A DNA stretch of 64,000 nucleotides from Sphingomonas phyllosphaerae (lineage in GTDB: Bacteria; Pseudomonadota; Alphaproteobacteria; Sphingomonadales; Sphingomonadaceae), in contig NZ_JAPYKH010000016.1 in assembly GCF_029623345.1 (NCBI RefSeq), forward strand, positions 25,884 through 89,883, written 5' to 3'. Below are positions 38,232-46,874 of this stretch, piece after piece. The notes under the pieces were generated by a model. That model was given only the letters and a program-made list of their open reading frames with translations. It was not told where the DNA came from and did no database searches. Each line of letters opens with the position of its first letter. The stretch's first letter is position 1. Both the position numbers and the translations under genes were made by a program.

Positions 38232-39746
38232 TCACCCCCGCCCGCTGATCTCCGCCCCCGCCTTGGGATCAAAGCGCATATTCACGAACAGCGCGCCGAA
38301 CGAGATCGCGGTCACCGTCCAGAACGCCGCGGTGAAGTCGGGGAAGTCGGGTCGCACGCGCCCCGCCGCCGCCATTGACACGTGCAGCGCGGTCGCTCCC
38401 GCGCAGATGCCGAGCGACAGCATCAGCTGCTGGAACGTCGAGTAGAAACTCGTCGCCGCGCTCATCCGCTCCTTGCCGATCTCGTCATAGGCGATCGTGT
38501 TGTAGGCGGTGAACTGGAACGACATCAGGAAACCCGACACCAGCATCACCGCGAAGATCGCGGGCAGCGGCCAGTCCGGGCGGAACAGTCCGCACGTCGC
38601 GTAGCTGGCCGTGGCGAGCAGCCCGAGCCAGACCAGGCTGGTGCGAAAACCGAAGCGGCGCAGCAGCCGCGGCGCCACGCCCTTCATCCCGAACGAGCCG
38701 ATCGCGGTGGCCAGCGTCATCGAGCCGCTCTGCGCCGCGCTCAGCCCGAAGGCGAGCTGCAGCAGCAGCGGCAGCAGGAAAGGTTGCGCGCCCTGCGTGA
38801 TCCGCGTCAGCGAGCCGCCCAGCACCGAGAGGCGGAAGGTCGGCACGCGCATCAGCGAGAGGTCGAGGATTGGATGGTCCGACCGCCCCGCATGGCGCCA
38901 GTAAAGCGCCGCCGCGCCCGTGCCCACCGCGATCAACGTCGCGGCGAGCGTACCCTCGCCCTGGCGGCTGGCCAGCTCGAAGCCGAACAGGAGGCAGCCG
39001 AGCGCCACCGCGGAGAGCAGGAAGCCGGGCCAGTCGAAGCGATGCACCGAGGGCTCGCGCACGTCGACGATGAAGCGCCCGACCAGCAGGATGCCGATCA
39101 CGCCGATCGGCAGGTTGAGCCAGAAGATCCAGCGCCAGTCGAGATAGTCGACGATGAATCCGCCCACTGGCGGTCCGACGATCGGACCGATCAACGCGGG
39201 CATGATCAGCCACGACATCGCCGACACCATGTCGCGTTTCGCCACCGAGCGCAGCAGCACCAGCCGACCGACCGGCATCATCATGGCGCCGCCGATACCC
39301 TGTGCGAAGCGCGCCAGCGCCATCGTCGTCAGCGACGGCGCGAGGCCGCAGGCGAGCGAGCCGAGCACGAATACGCCAATCGCGGCGCGGAACACGTTCT
39401 TGGCGCCGTACCGGTCCGCCACCATGCCGGAGGCAGGGATGAACATCGCCAGCGCGACCAGATAGGAGGTGAGCGCGACGCTCATCTCGGGGGCGCGCAC
39501 CGCAAAGTCGCGCGCCATCGTCGGCAGCGCGGTGGCGAGCACCGTGGCGTCAAGATTTTCCATGAACATTGCGCAGGCGATGATCAGTGCGACGGTGCGA
39601 TAGCGCGGGTTGTGCGGTTCGCCGCCGTCATGGTCGGCGGTGGTCGCCACCGAGTCGCCGGCGGGGACGATGCCGTCGCGCACCTCCGAATTGACCGAGG
39701 CGATGCCGCGGCGGCGAGGGCGGAGCAGCGGTGGCAGGAGGTTCAT
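38232..39746 (-). CDS. MFS transporter, DHA2 (14-TMS drug:H+ antiporter) family
   Basis: 504-residue inner-membrane protein. Following a 45-residue N-terminal tail, the helices include ALIIACAMFMENLDATVLATALPTMA (DHA2 motif D1 LDATVLATALP), GMVADRYGAKNVF (motif A), FAQGIGGAMMMPVGRLVLLR, and SWLIMPALIGPIVGPPVGGFIVDYLDWRWIFWLNLPIG (motif C). These assign it firmly to DHA2, exporting drugs or other toxic compounds. No adaptor or outer-membrane partner adjoins it, in contrast to the 25.6-30.1 kb set. It is divergent from the phasin gene (130 bp). Confidence 0.92.
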   Translation of the reverse strand: MNLLPPLLRPRRRGIASVNSEVRDGIVPAGDSVATTADHDGGEPHNPRYRTVALIIACAMFMENLDATVLATALPTMARDFAVRAPEMSVALTSYLVALAMFIPASGMVADRYGAKNVFRAAIGVFVLGSLACGLAPSLTTMALARFAQGIGGAMMMPVGRLVLLRSVAKRDMVSAMSWLIMPALIGPIVGPPVGGFIVDYLDWRWIFWLNLPIGVIGILLVGRFIVDVREPSVHRFDWPGFLLSAVALGCLLFGFELASRQGEGTLAATLIAVGTGAAALYWRHAGRSDHPILDLSLMRVPTFRLSVLGGSLTRITQGAQPFLLPLLLQLAFGLSAAQSGSMTLATAIGSFGMKGVAPRLLRRFGFRTSLVWLGLLATASYATCGLFRPDWPLPAIFAVMLVSGFLMSFQFTAYNTIAYDEIGKERMSAATSFYSTFQQLMLSLGICAGATALHVSMAAAGRVRPDFPDFTAAFWTVTAISFGALFVNMRFDPKAGAEISGRG

Positions 39747-39821
39747 CGCGGACGTTAGTGCGCCTCCCCGGCGGCGTGATCAACCGCATCAGCCGCACGT
39801 TTGCCGCATCGCACAAAAAGC

Positions 39822-39850
39822 TTGTTTGTCGTGACGAAAGACACTATTGT
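39822..39850 (+). promoter_or_regulatory. Promoter of the phasin gene
   Basis: TTGTTT (39822-39827), 17-base spacer, TATTGT (39845-39850), in an unusually AT-rich patch. Close to a sigma-70 consensus. The -10 box overlaps the palindrome at 39847-39862, so a repressor bound there would block this promoter. Confidence 0.6.
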
Positions 39851-39862
39851 GCAGTGCAACAA
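39847..39862. promoter_or_regulatory. TGC-rich palindrome, candidate PhaR operator
   Basis: TTGTGCAGTGCAACAA is two TGCA-centred half sites (TTGTGCA / TGCA-A-CAA) with one inserted base. PhaR proteins of polyhydroxybutyrate-storing bacteria bind TGC/GCA-rich palindromes at phasin promoters, and this one overlaps the -10 region. The assignment is inferred from context. Confidence 0.45.
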
Positions 39863-39876
39863 GAGGAGCGATCCTG

Positions 39877-40608
39877 ATGGTGAATGAAGCGCCATCCGCG
39901 ACGGAGACTGTCGTGGCGGAGACATCGTCGGCCCGGCGCGTGCGCGCGCCCAAGCGCTCCCAGCCTGCCGCCGCGGCGGCCTCCTCGACGGCTGCACCGG
40001 CGCTCGCCGTGGCGGCGTCACCCGCGCCGGCGATGGTCGACGCGGCCACACTGCCGGCGGACGACACCGCCGGTCAGCCCCAGCCACCGGTGGAGCAGAC
40101 CGCCGGCCCGACGCCGTCGGCAGAAGCCGCGGCCCCGATCGCAGCGAAGGAACGCGAGATGACCGACACGATGACGTCGTTCGCCGATAAGGCACAGGAA
40201 GAGACCCGTTCGGCGTTCGCCAAGACGGGCGAGCAGGCCCGTTCGACCCTCGAGAAGGGCCGCAAGGTGGCCGAGGACATGGCCGATTTTGGCAAGGGCA
40301 ACGTTGAGGCGATGCTCGAGTCGGGGCGGATCGTGGCGCAGGGGCTCGAGGCGATGGGTCATGAGGCCGCGGCGTTCGTGCGCGAGCGCTTCGACAGCAC
40401 CGCCACCACGGTTCAGTCCTTCGCGTCCGTCAAGTCGCCGACCGAGCTGATGCAGCTCCAAGCCGATTACTGGCGCGGCGCGTTCGACGCGATGGTCAAG
40501 GAGGCCTCGCGGTCGACCGAGGCGACGCTGAAGCTGGCGGGCGACGTTGCCAAGCCGCTGCAGAACCGCTTCGCGATCGCCGCCGAAAAGATCAAGTCGG
40601 TCGCCTGA
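39877..40608 (+). CDS. Phasin family protein
   Basis: A 243-residue polyhydroxyalkanoate granule-coating protein. The first 100 residues are an Ala/Pro-rich, PhaP/PhaF-like basic tail (SSARRVRAPKRSQPAAAAAS), and the phasin_2 helical domain runs from about 105 to 243 (TSFADKAQEETRSAFAKTGEQ, NVEAMLESGRIVAQGLEAMG, SPTELMQLQADYWRGAFDAMV). Start at ATG 39877 with AAGAGGAG 8 bases upstream. The basic Ala-rich N-terminus could bind DNA and help partition granules, a known role of PhaM/PhaF-type phasins (inference). No PHA synthase gene is in the window. Confidence 0.9.
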   Translation: MVNEAPSATETVVAETSSARRVRAPKRSQPAAAAASSTAAPALAVAASPAPAMVDAATLPADDTAGQPQPPVEQTAGPTPSAEAAAPIAAKEREMTDTMTSFADKAQEETRSAFAKTGEQARSTLEKGRKVAEDMADFGKGNVEAMLESGRIVAQGLEAMGHEAAAFVRERFDSTATTVQSFASVKSPTELMQLQADYWRGAFDAMVKEASRSTEATLKLAGDVAKPLQNRFAIAAEKIKSVA

Positions 40609-40761
40609 CACGGCTTGAACCCGCCTCGAGTGGTGCGGGCTGGCGGGCGGTCGCGGCGACGCGGCCGCCCGCTCGCGTTCGGCTCCCACCGCCTCGGCGC
40701 CGATTCCCGGCGCCGCGGGCTTGCCCTCACCCGAGTCGATGCCATATCCCGCCGGGTGGCG

Positions 40762-41130
40762 ATGCAGCAGCATGATTTTTCGATGATGGTCGACCCTCGC
40801 ATGGTGGGTGAGGACAATGACGCGGAGAACGGCGGGACCGGTCTCGGCGTCGCGACTCGCACGCGCGCGCGTACCAAGAAGCCCACGCCCTATCGCGTGC
40901 TGATGCTCAACGACGATTACACGCCGATGGAGTTCGTCGTCCTCTGCCTGCAACGTTTCTTCCGCATGTCGACCGAGCAGGCCACCCAGGTGATGCTCCA
41001 CGTTCACCAGAAGGGCGTCGGCGTCTGCGGCGTGTTCAGCTACGAGGTCGCCGAGACCAAGGTCAGCCAGGTGATCGATTTCGCCCGGCAGAATCAGCAT
41101 CCGCTGCAATGCACGCTGGAGAAAGCCTGA
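40762..41130 (+). CDS. clpS: ATP-dependent Clp protease adaptor ClpS
   Basis: N-end-rule adaptor that presents substrates to ClpA. 122 residues: a disordered N-terminus (to about 45) then the ClpS core [50 protein letters not shown]. The hydrophobic pocket residues ([19 protein letters not shown]) are retained. The start is uncertain: ATG 40762 is used, with alternatives at 40783, 40786 and 40801, and no strong ribosome site. clpA is not adjacent, in contrast with many alphaproteobacteria. Confidence 0.9.
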   Translation: MQQHDFSMMVDPRMVGEDNDAENGGTGLGVATRTRARTKKPTPYRVLMLNDDYTPMEFVVLCLQRFFRMSTEQATQVMLHVHQKGVGVCGVFSYEVAETKVSQVIDFARQNQHPLQCTLEKA

Positions 41131-41446
41131 GCGTCGCGAGCGAATCGCGGTTTTGCCCTCATCCTCTCCTGTAAGGGGAGGTGGCAGGCCGCAGGCCTGA
41201 CGGACGGGTGTCGCCGGTGGTAAGCTCAGCGACACTTGTCGGCCGTGTCACCCCTCCCGCGCTGCGGGCGCCACCTCCGCCTGCGGGGGAGGATTGGTTG
41301 GAGGGAGCCGCGTCACTCGTCCACGCTGTGTTCCCGGCGCCACGCTGACCGTCCGGGCTGCGGCAAAGCATCGGCATGGTAACCACTTCTCCACCGCTGC
41401 ACGGTTAACCAGCGACCTTAGACATTAGCTGTCTTCGGGGAATCGC
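41131..41446. other. 316-bp spacer between clpS and motA with an inverted repeat pair
   Basis: Contains 41162-41210 (TCCTCTCCTGTAAGGGGAGG...CTGACGGACGGG) and the opposing 41250-41293 (CCCCTCCCGC...GGGGGAGGA), the same family as at 33962-34099. From about 41370 to 41446 the DNA is less GC-rich (GGTTAACCAGCGACCTTAGACATTAG-like) and is the likely promoter/leader of motA, although I could not fix the boxes. No gene seen. Confidence 0.55.
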
Positions 41447-42310
41447 ATGTTCGCGGGTATCGGCCTGGTTATCCTTCTCGGCATGGTGTTTGGCGGTTTC
41501 GCCATCACCGGCGGTGCGCTCGGCCCCGTGTTCGAGGCGATCCCGCACGAGATGCTGATCATCGGCGGCGCCGCCGCGGGCGCGCTGATCATCGGCAACT
41601 CGGGCAAGGAGCTCAAGGCCATGGGCGGCGGCGTCGCCAAGGTCTTCAAGGGCCCCAAGTACAAGAAGCAGGATTATCTCGACGTCATCTTTCTCGTCTC
41701 GAAGCTGATGAAGATGCTGCGCATGGAAGGGCCGATCGCGCTCGAGCCGCACGTCGAGGACCCGAAGTCGTCCGCCGTCTTCGCGGAGTATCCGAAGCTG
41801 CTCAAGGACCACACGCTGGTGAACCTGATCGCGGACACGCTGCGCCTGGTCGTGGTGTCGTCGGGCACGCTCGACGTCCATGCGGTCGAGGACGTGATGG
41901 ACAACGCCATCAAGACCCACCACCACGAGGTCGAGGGTCCGCACCACACGCTCCAGAGCCTCGCCGACGCCTTGCCCGCGCTCGGCATCGTCGCCGCGGT
42001 GCTCGGCATCGTCAAGACGATGGGCTCGATCGACAAGCCGCCGTCGGTGCTGGGCGGGATGATCGGCTCGGCGCTGGTCGGCACCTTCATGGGCGTGCTG
42101 TTGGCTTATGGCATCGTCAACCCGCTCGCCAGCCGGCTTCAGCAGGTGATTTCGGCCGACGGGGCGATCTATCACGTCGTCAAGCAGATCATCATTGCCT
42201 CGCTGCACGGTCATCCGCAGCCGCTGGTGATCGAGGCGGCGCGCTCGGGAATCGACCACAAGAACCAGCCCGGCTTCGCCGAGGTGTTCGACGGCCTGCG
42301 CGGCAAGTAA
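41447..42310 (+). CDS. motA: Flagellar stator protein MotA
   Basis: 287-residue inner-membrane stator subunit. Four membrane segments: GIGLVILLGMVFGGFAITGG, MLIIGGAAAGALIIGN, ALPALGIVAAVLGIVKTMG and GSALVGTFMGVLLAYGIVNPLA, with a large cytoplasmic loop between the second and third that contains the charged residues contacting FliG. The proline of PALGIVAAV, needed for ion-driven movement, is present. motB follows after 17 bases, forming a motAB operon. No other flagellar gene is in this window. Confidence 0.95.
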   Translation: MFAGIGLVILLGMVFGGFAITGGALGPVFEAIPHEMLIIGGAAAGALIIGNSGKELKAMGGGVAKVFKGPKYKKQDYLDVIFLVSKLMKMLRMEGPIALEPHVEDPKSSAVFAEYPKLLKDHTLVNLIADTLRLVVVSSGTLDVHAVEDVMDNAIKTHHHEVEGPHHTLQSLADALPALGIVAAVLGIVKTMGSIDKPPSVLGGMIGSALVGTFMGVLLAYGIVNPLASRLQQVISADGAIYHVVKQIIIASLHGHPQPLVIEAARSGIDHKNQPGFAEVFDGLRGK

Positions 42311-42327
42311 GCGGGAGCGAGTAAGCC

Positions 42328-43233
42328 ATGGCCAAGGCCCCGCACGGCGCGAACGTCCCGCCGAAGATCATCTATAAGAAGATCTACATCGAGGGCGGCG
42401 GTGGCCACCATGGCGGCGCGTGGAAGGTCGCCTACGCCGACTTTGTCACCGCGATGATGGCGTTCTTCCTGCTGCTGTGGCTGCTCGGCGCCACCACCGA
42501 GAAGCAGCGCAAAGGCATCGCCGACTATTTCGCGCCAACGCTGATCGACAAGAAGCGCGTCGGCATCGGCGGCAACGGGCTGTTCGGCGGCGAGTCGCTC
42601 ACTTCCAAGATGAAGATGGGGCCCAAGGCGGGCATGTCGGACATCCGCGCGGTGGCGATCGTCACCTCGACGCCACAAAACGCCGAGGTGAAGGGCTTCG
42701 GGCCGAAGGGCTCGCTGCGTAGCGCCGCCCAAGCCACCAAGGAAGATACCAAGAACTTCGCCAAGCTTCGCGATGAGGTAATGAAGCGCATTGCGGAGAC
42801 CAAGGAACTGGCGCGGCTGGCCAAGCACATCCGCTTCACGATGACGCCGCAGGGGCTGCGCATCGATCTGGTCGACGACGCCGATTACTCGATGTTCGCG
42901 CTCGGCACGACCGCGCTCGAGCCCGAGGCGGCCGAGCTGATCGGGCTGGTGGCGCGCGGCATCAAGGACATGCCCAACCCAATCATGATCCGCGGGCACA
43001 CCGACAGCCTCGCCTGGGGCGATCCGCGCGCGATGAACAACTGGATGCTGTCGTCGGGCCGTGCCGAGGCGACGCGCCGCCGGCTCGCGCTGGCGGGGCT
43101 GCCCGAGATGCGCTTCAACCGGATCGAGGGCGTCGCCGACCGCCAGCCGATGGTGGCGGACAACCCGCAGGACCCGCGCAACCGCCGCGTCGCGATCACG
43201 CTGCTCTACCGCGCCGGCACCTTCGGCGACTGA
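42328..43233 (+). CDS. motB: Flagellar stator protein MotB
   Basis: 301-residue partner of MotA. A cytoplasmic N-terminus, one membrane helix VAYADFVTAMMAFFLLLWLLG with the ion-binding Asp38, a plug/linker region (SLRSAAQATKEDTKNFAKLRDEVMKR), and a C-terminal OmpA-like peptidoglycan-binding domain (IMIRGHTDSLAWGDPRAMNNWMLSSGRAEATRRRL...DPRNRRVAI). The Asp-containing helix and hydrophobic AMMAFFLLLWLL are the classic MotB form; the downstream FFLLLW block is typical of proton-type stators. Confidence 0.95.
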   Translation: MAKAPHGANVPPKIIYKKIYIEGGGGHHGGAWKVAYADFVTAMMAFFLLLWLLGATTEKQRKGIADYFAPTLIDKKRVGIGGNGLFGGESLTSKMKMGPKAGMSDIRAVAIVTSTPQNAEVKGFGPKGSLRSAAQATKEDTKNFAKLRDEVMKRIAETKELARLAKHIRFTMTPQGLRIDLVDDADYSMFALGTTALEPEAAELIGLVARGIKDMPNPIMIRGHTDSLAWGDPRAMNNWMLSSGRAEATRRRLALAGLPEMRFNRIEGVADRQPMVADNPQDPRNRRVAITLLYRAGTFGD

Positions 43234-43348
43234 GGCGCGCGGCGGCGCGGCCGCATAGCCGCGCGTTATAGCCTGCGCCGCGCACGCCACTGGCGGCGCG
43301 GCGCGGCGCCGCTACGCTCGCTGCTCCCTTCCCGCGAGCAGGTGCGCG

Positions 43349-44359
43349 ATGATCCCCGCCCCCTATCTGCTGTACCTCGGCCATTCCGACGACGCCGTCG
43401 GGATCAAGACCTCGCGGGGGCTCGCCGCCTTCCGCCGCCATGATTGCGTCGGCGAGTGGCGCCACGACGACAGCCCGCTGACGCTCGGCCTGCCGCGGCT
43501 CGACCCGAGCGCGGCCCGTGCGGCGGGTGCGCGCACGCTGGTGCTGGGCATCGCCAATGCCGGGGGCACGCTCGCGCCCGATTTGATTGAGGACGCGCTC
43601 GCCGCGATCGCGGCGGGGCTCCACGTCGCCGCCGGCCTTCACCAGCGGCTGCGCGACCACCCACGGCTGGTCGCGGCGGCGGCAGCGGCGGGCGTGACGC
43701 TGTACGACGTCCGTGATCCGCCGCGCGACCTGCGTGTCGGCGACGGCAAGCACCGCGCCGGCAAGCGGCTGCTCACCGTCGGCACCGACTGCTCGGTCGG
43801 CAAGATGTACGCCACGCTCTGTCTGCGCGACGAGCTGCGCGCGCGCGGAATCGCGGCCGACTTCCGCGCCACCGGACAGACCGGAATCCTGATCGCGGGT
43901 GAGGGCGTGCCGGTCGACGCGGTGGTGGCGGACTTCATCAGCGGCGCGATCGAGGCGCTGGCGCCTGCGCGCGAAGACGACGGTTGGGACCTGATCGAGG
44001 GCCAGGGCTCCCTGTTCCACCCGTCCTTCGCGGGCGTCTCCACCGGGCTGCTCCACGGCGCGCAGCCCGCCGCGTTGCTGCTGTGCCATGACCCGTCACG
44101 CGCGCACATGCGCGGCCTGCCGCATTATGCGCTGCCCGGGCTGGACGAGTGTCTCGCCGCCAATTTGGCGGTGGCGCGGCTGACCAGCCCCGACGTCCGC
44201 GCGGTGGGAGTCGCGCTCAACACCGCCGCACTCGACGAAGCGGCGGCGCAGCGATCATGCGAGGAGAGTGCGGCGCGCCTTTCCATGCCGTGCACCGACC
44301 CCTATCGTTTCGGCGCTTCGCCGATCGTCGACGGGATGCTCGCATGTTTCGCACCGTAG
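43349..44359 (+). CDS. dgcN: DUF1611 protein, D-glutamate N-acetyltransferase DgcN
   Basis: A 336-residue DUF1611 protein. P-loop-like LLTVGTDCSVGKMYATLCL (about residues 144-162), preceded by LVLGIANAGGTL and followed by FRATGQTGILIAGEGVPVDAVVADFISGA and LIEGQGSLFHPSF. Members of this family next to an enolase-superfamily gene have been described as DgcN, which N-acetylates D-glutamate so that DgcA can racemise it. The adjoining gene is exactly such an enolase-type epimerase, overlapping by 16 bases, so the pairing is strong. The substrate is inferred from the pair. Confidence 0.85.
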   Translation: MIPAPYLLYLGHSDDAVGIKTSRGLAAFRRHDCVGEWRHDDSPLTLGLPRLDPSAARAAGARTLVLGIANAGGTLAPDLIEDALAAIAAGLHVAAGLHQRLRDHPRLVAAAAAAGVTLYDVRDPPRDLRVGDGKHRAGKRLLTVGTDCSVGKMYATLCLRDELRARGIAADFRATGQTGILIAGEGVPVDAVVADFISGAIEALAPAREDDGWDLIEGQGSLFHPSFAGVSTGLLHGAQPAALLLCHDPSRAHMRGLPHYALPGLDECLAANLAVARLTSPDVRAVGVALNTAALDEAAAQRSCEESAARLSMPCTDPYRFGASPIVDGMLACFAP

Positions 44360-45363
44360 CCGCGCGCCACGACTCCTATCCGCTGCGCGCGCCGTTCCGC
44401 ATCGCGCGCGGCAGCAAGACCACCGCCGACGTGGTGACCGTAACGGTGACGCAGGGCGCTCACGTCGGTCGCGGCGAGGGCGTCCCCTATGCGCGCTACG
44501 GCGAGACGGTCGCGGAGTCGCTCGCCGCGCTGGCGCAGGCGGCGCCGCTGGTGGAAGGCGGCGCAGGGCGCGACGAACTGGCGCGCGCGCTGCCGCCGGG
44601 CGCGGCCCGCAACGCGCTCGACGCCGCACTGTGGGACCTGGAAGCGCGCGCAGCGGGCAGCAGCGTGGCCGCGCTCGCCGGCCTCGCCGCGGCGGCGCCG
44701 GTCGCCTCGGCGATCACGATCGCGATCGACATTCCCGAGGCGATGGCGGCGGTGGCAGCGCGCCACGTGCGCGCGCCGCTGCTCAAGGTCAAGGTCGACC
44801 GCGCCGCGCCCGAGGCGCAGATCGCCGCGGTGCGTGCCGCGGCGCCCGGCGCGCGGCTGATCGTCGACCCCAATGAGAGCTGGGGCGCTGCCGACCTCAC
44901 CGGGCTCGACGCCTTCCTCGTGGCGCAACGCGTCGACCTGCTCGAGCAGCCGCTTCCCGCGGGAGAGGACGAGGTGCTGGCGGTGCGGCGGCCAAGCGTG
45001 CCGGTGTGCGCCGACGAATCGCTCCACACGATCGACGACCTCGATCGGCTCGCTGGGCGCTACACCCATGTCAACGTCAAGCTCGACAAGGCGGGCGGGC
45101 TCACCGCCGCGCTGGCGCTGGCGCGCGCGGCCGAGGCACGCGGCTTCGGGCTGATGGTGGGCTGTATGGTGTGCTCGTCACTGGGGATCGCGCCCGCGCT
45201 GCTGCTCGCCGGCGGCGCGGCCTTCGTCGACCTCGACGGACCCTTGTGGCTGGCGGAGGACTATCCCGACGGGGTGGGCGACCGTGATGGCATGCTGACG
45301 CCGCCCGCGGCGGGGTTCTGGGGTGGCGGGCCGGTGGACGCGGGCGCGGGTCGGGACGGTTGA
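44344..45363 (+). CDS. dgcA: Enolase-superfamily racemase/epimerase, N-acetyl-D-glutamate racemase DgcA
   Basis: 339 residues, of the dipeptide-epimerase branch of the mandelate-racemase/enolase superfamily. An N-terminal capping domain (PLRAPFRIARGSKTTADVVTV) is followed by a barrel with the KxK motif LLKVKVD, metal ligands Asp/Glu/Asp in LIVDPNESW, LLEQPLP and VCADES, and the second acid/base lysine in NVKLDKAGG. Alone it would be called L-Ala-D/L-Glu epimerase; its 16-base overlap with dgcN points to N-acetyl-D-glutamate as substrate. It would act in cytoplasmic D-Glu catabolism. Confidence 0.85.
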   Translation: MFRTVAARHDSYPLRAPFRIARGSKTTADVVTVTVTQGAHVGRGEGVPYARYGETVAESLAALAQAAPLVEGGAGRDELARALPPGAARNALDAALWDLEARAAGSSVAALAGLAAAAPVASAITIAIDIPEAMAAVAARHVRAPLLKVKVDRAAPEAQIAAVRAAAPGARLIVDPNESWGAADLTGLDAFLVAQRVDLLEQPLPAGEDEVLAVRRPSVPVCADESLHTIDDLDRLAGRYTHVNVKLDKAGGLTAALALARAAEARGFGLMVGCMVCSSLGIAPALLLAGGAAFVDLDGPLWLAEDYPDGVGDRDGMLTPPAAGFWGGGPVDAGAGRDG

Positions 45364-45633
45364 GGCGCGAGTACGGCGTTGAAGCCGCAAATCGGCATGC
45401 CCCGCTACGGCGCGAGCGGAAATCGTTCGGGTGAGGGTCCTTGCCGAGACTCAACCATGTCCTCCCGGCCTCGCGCCAGGATTCGATCGACCGCGAGCGC
45501 AACGGCTGTGGTACGCGCGACACGATGACGCCCGGCTCGAGGACGCGATGACGGCCGGAGGGCCACGATGCGTCCGCTCCAGCGCGGATAGGTCTGTCCC
45601 CTTCCTCAAGGGACCGCGCGAGCCACGCCGCGC
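45364..45633. other. 270-bp spacer, probable promoter of the symporter gene
   Basis: Lies between dgcA and the symporter gene on the same strand. No convincing gene (a 68-codon open stretch at 45431-45637 lacks a ribosome site and overlaps the next start), no hairpin family, and no tRNA. A LysR-type operator (T-N11-A) would be expected here if the downstream LysR gene controls the symporter, but none stood out. Confidence 0.4.
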
Positions 45634-46869
45634 ATGACCGCGCGCTGGTTCGCCATACCGCTGTGGCAGCGCGTTCTTACCGGGCTTGCACTCGGACTCC
45701 TTCTCGGCGCGCTCTGGCCCGAAGGCGCCGCAGCGATCCGATTGGTCGGAGAGCTGTTCGTCCGCCTCATCCGCATGCTGGTCGTCCCCGTCGTGCTCGT
45801 CACCATCGCCGCGGGGATCGCCGCACTCGGCGACCCGCGTCGGCTCGGGCCGATCGGCGGACGCGCGCTCGGCTGGTTCGCCGCCACGACGCTGGTGGCG
45901 GTCGCGCTCGGCATGGCGTGCGGGCTGCTGCTGCGGCCGGGTGCGGGCGTGCACTTCGGCGGCGTGGCGCCGCACGCGCTCGGCACGCCGCCGACGCCGG
46001 CCGAGCAGCTGCTCGCGATCGTGCCGACGAATATCGTCGAGGCGCTGGCGCGCGGCGACATGCTCGCGATCATCCTCGTCGCGGTGCTGCTCGGCACCGG
46101 CAGCGTCGTCGCGGGCGAGGCGGGGCGGCCGGTGACCGCGTTGCTCCAGGGGCTCGCCGCGGTGCTGCTCCAGGTGGTGCGTGGCGTGATGGAGCTGACC
46201 CCCTTTGGTGTCGCCGCCTTGGTCGCCAACGCGGTGGCGAGCGGCGGCGCAGCGGTGTTCGTCCATGTCGGCTGGCTCGCGCTCGCCGTGGTGCTCGGCG
46301 CGTTGGTGCAGCTCGCCTTTCACGCCGCGCTGCTGCGGCTCGTCGCACGGCGCGGCGTGGCGCGCTTCTTTCGCGGCAGCGCCGACGCGCTGGTCGTCGC
46401 TTTCTCCACCGCCTCCTCCTCCGCCACGCTGCCCGTGGCACTGCGCGTCGCCACCGACCGGCTCGGGATCGAGCGCGCGATCGCGGGGACAGTGCTGCCG
46501 CTCGGCGCGAGCGTCGGTAAGGACGGGACCGCCCTATACGTCGGGCTGCTCGGCCAATTCGCGCTCCAGTCGCTCGGCGTCGTGCCGGACCTGACGATGC
46601 TGGTCATGATGTGGCTGACCGGCGCGCTGGCCGCCTTCGGCACCGCGCCGGTACCGTCCGCGTCGCTGTTCATGCTCGCCGCGATGCTGTCTGCGGTGGG
46701 AGTGAGCGCCGAGCAGACCGCGCTGGTGGTGGGGCTGGTGCTGCCGTTCGACCGGCTGCTAGACATGACGCGCACCGTGCCCTCGGCCTCGGCCAATCTC
46801 ACCGTCACCGCGCTGGTCGCGCACGCCGAGGAACGCGCCGTGCTGGCCGCGCCGCCCCCCGCGGGCTAG
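45634..46869 (+). CDS. Dicarboxylate/amino acid:cation symporter (DAACS family)
   Basis: A 411-residue inner-membrane carrier of the glutamate/aspartate-dicarboxylate family. Motifs: FVRLIRMLVVPVVLVTIAAGIAAL, the serine-rich loop VAFSTASSSATLPVALR, GTVLPLGASVGKDGTALYVGL (in place of [11 protein letters not shown]) and PVPSASLFMLAAMLSAVG. It is more distant from DctA than the 17532-18890 gene; in the second cation site GASVGKDGTAL replaces the DctA form [11 protein letters not shown], as in amino-acid or tricarboxylate-type members. From its position after dgcNA it is a candidate D-glutamate importer (inference). lysR follows after 5 bases. Confidence 0.85.
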   Translation: MTARWFAIPLWQRVLTGLALGLLLGALWPEGAAAIRLVGELFVRLIRMLVVPVVLVTIAAGIAALGDPRRLGPIGGRALGWFAATTLVAVALGMACGLLLRPGAGVHFGGVAPHALGTPPTPAEQLLAIVPTNIVEALARGDMLAIILVAVLLGTGSVVAGEAGRPVTALLQGLAAVLLQVVRGVMELTPFGVAALVANAVASGGAAVFVHVGWLALAVVLGALVQLAFHAALLRLVARRGVARFFRGSADALVVAFSTASSSATLPVALRVATDRLGIERAIAGTVLPLGASVGKDGTALYVGLLGQFALQSLGVVPDLTMLVMMWLTGALAAFGTAPVPSASLFMLAAMLSAVGVSAEQTALVVGLVLPFDRLLDMTRTVPSASANLTVTALVAHAEERAVLAAPPPAG

Positions 46870-46874
46870 ACGCC

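Noticed and set aside
45431..45637. 68-codon open stretch before the symporter
   Set aside because: No ribosome site, no motif, and its end overlaps the next start; treated as spacer.
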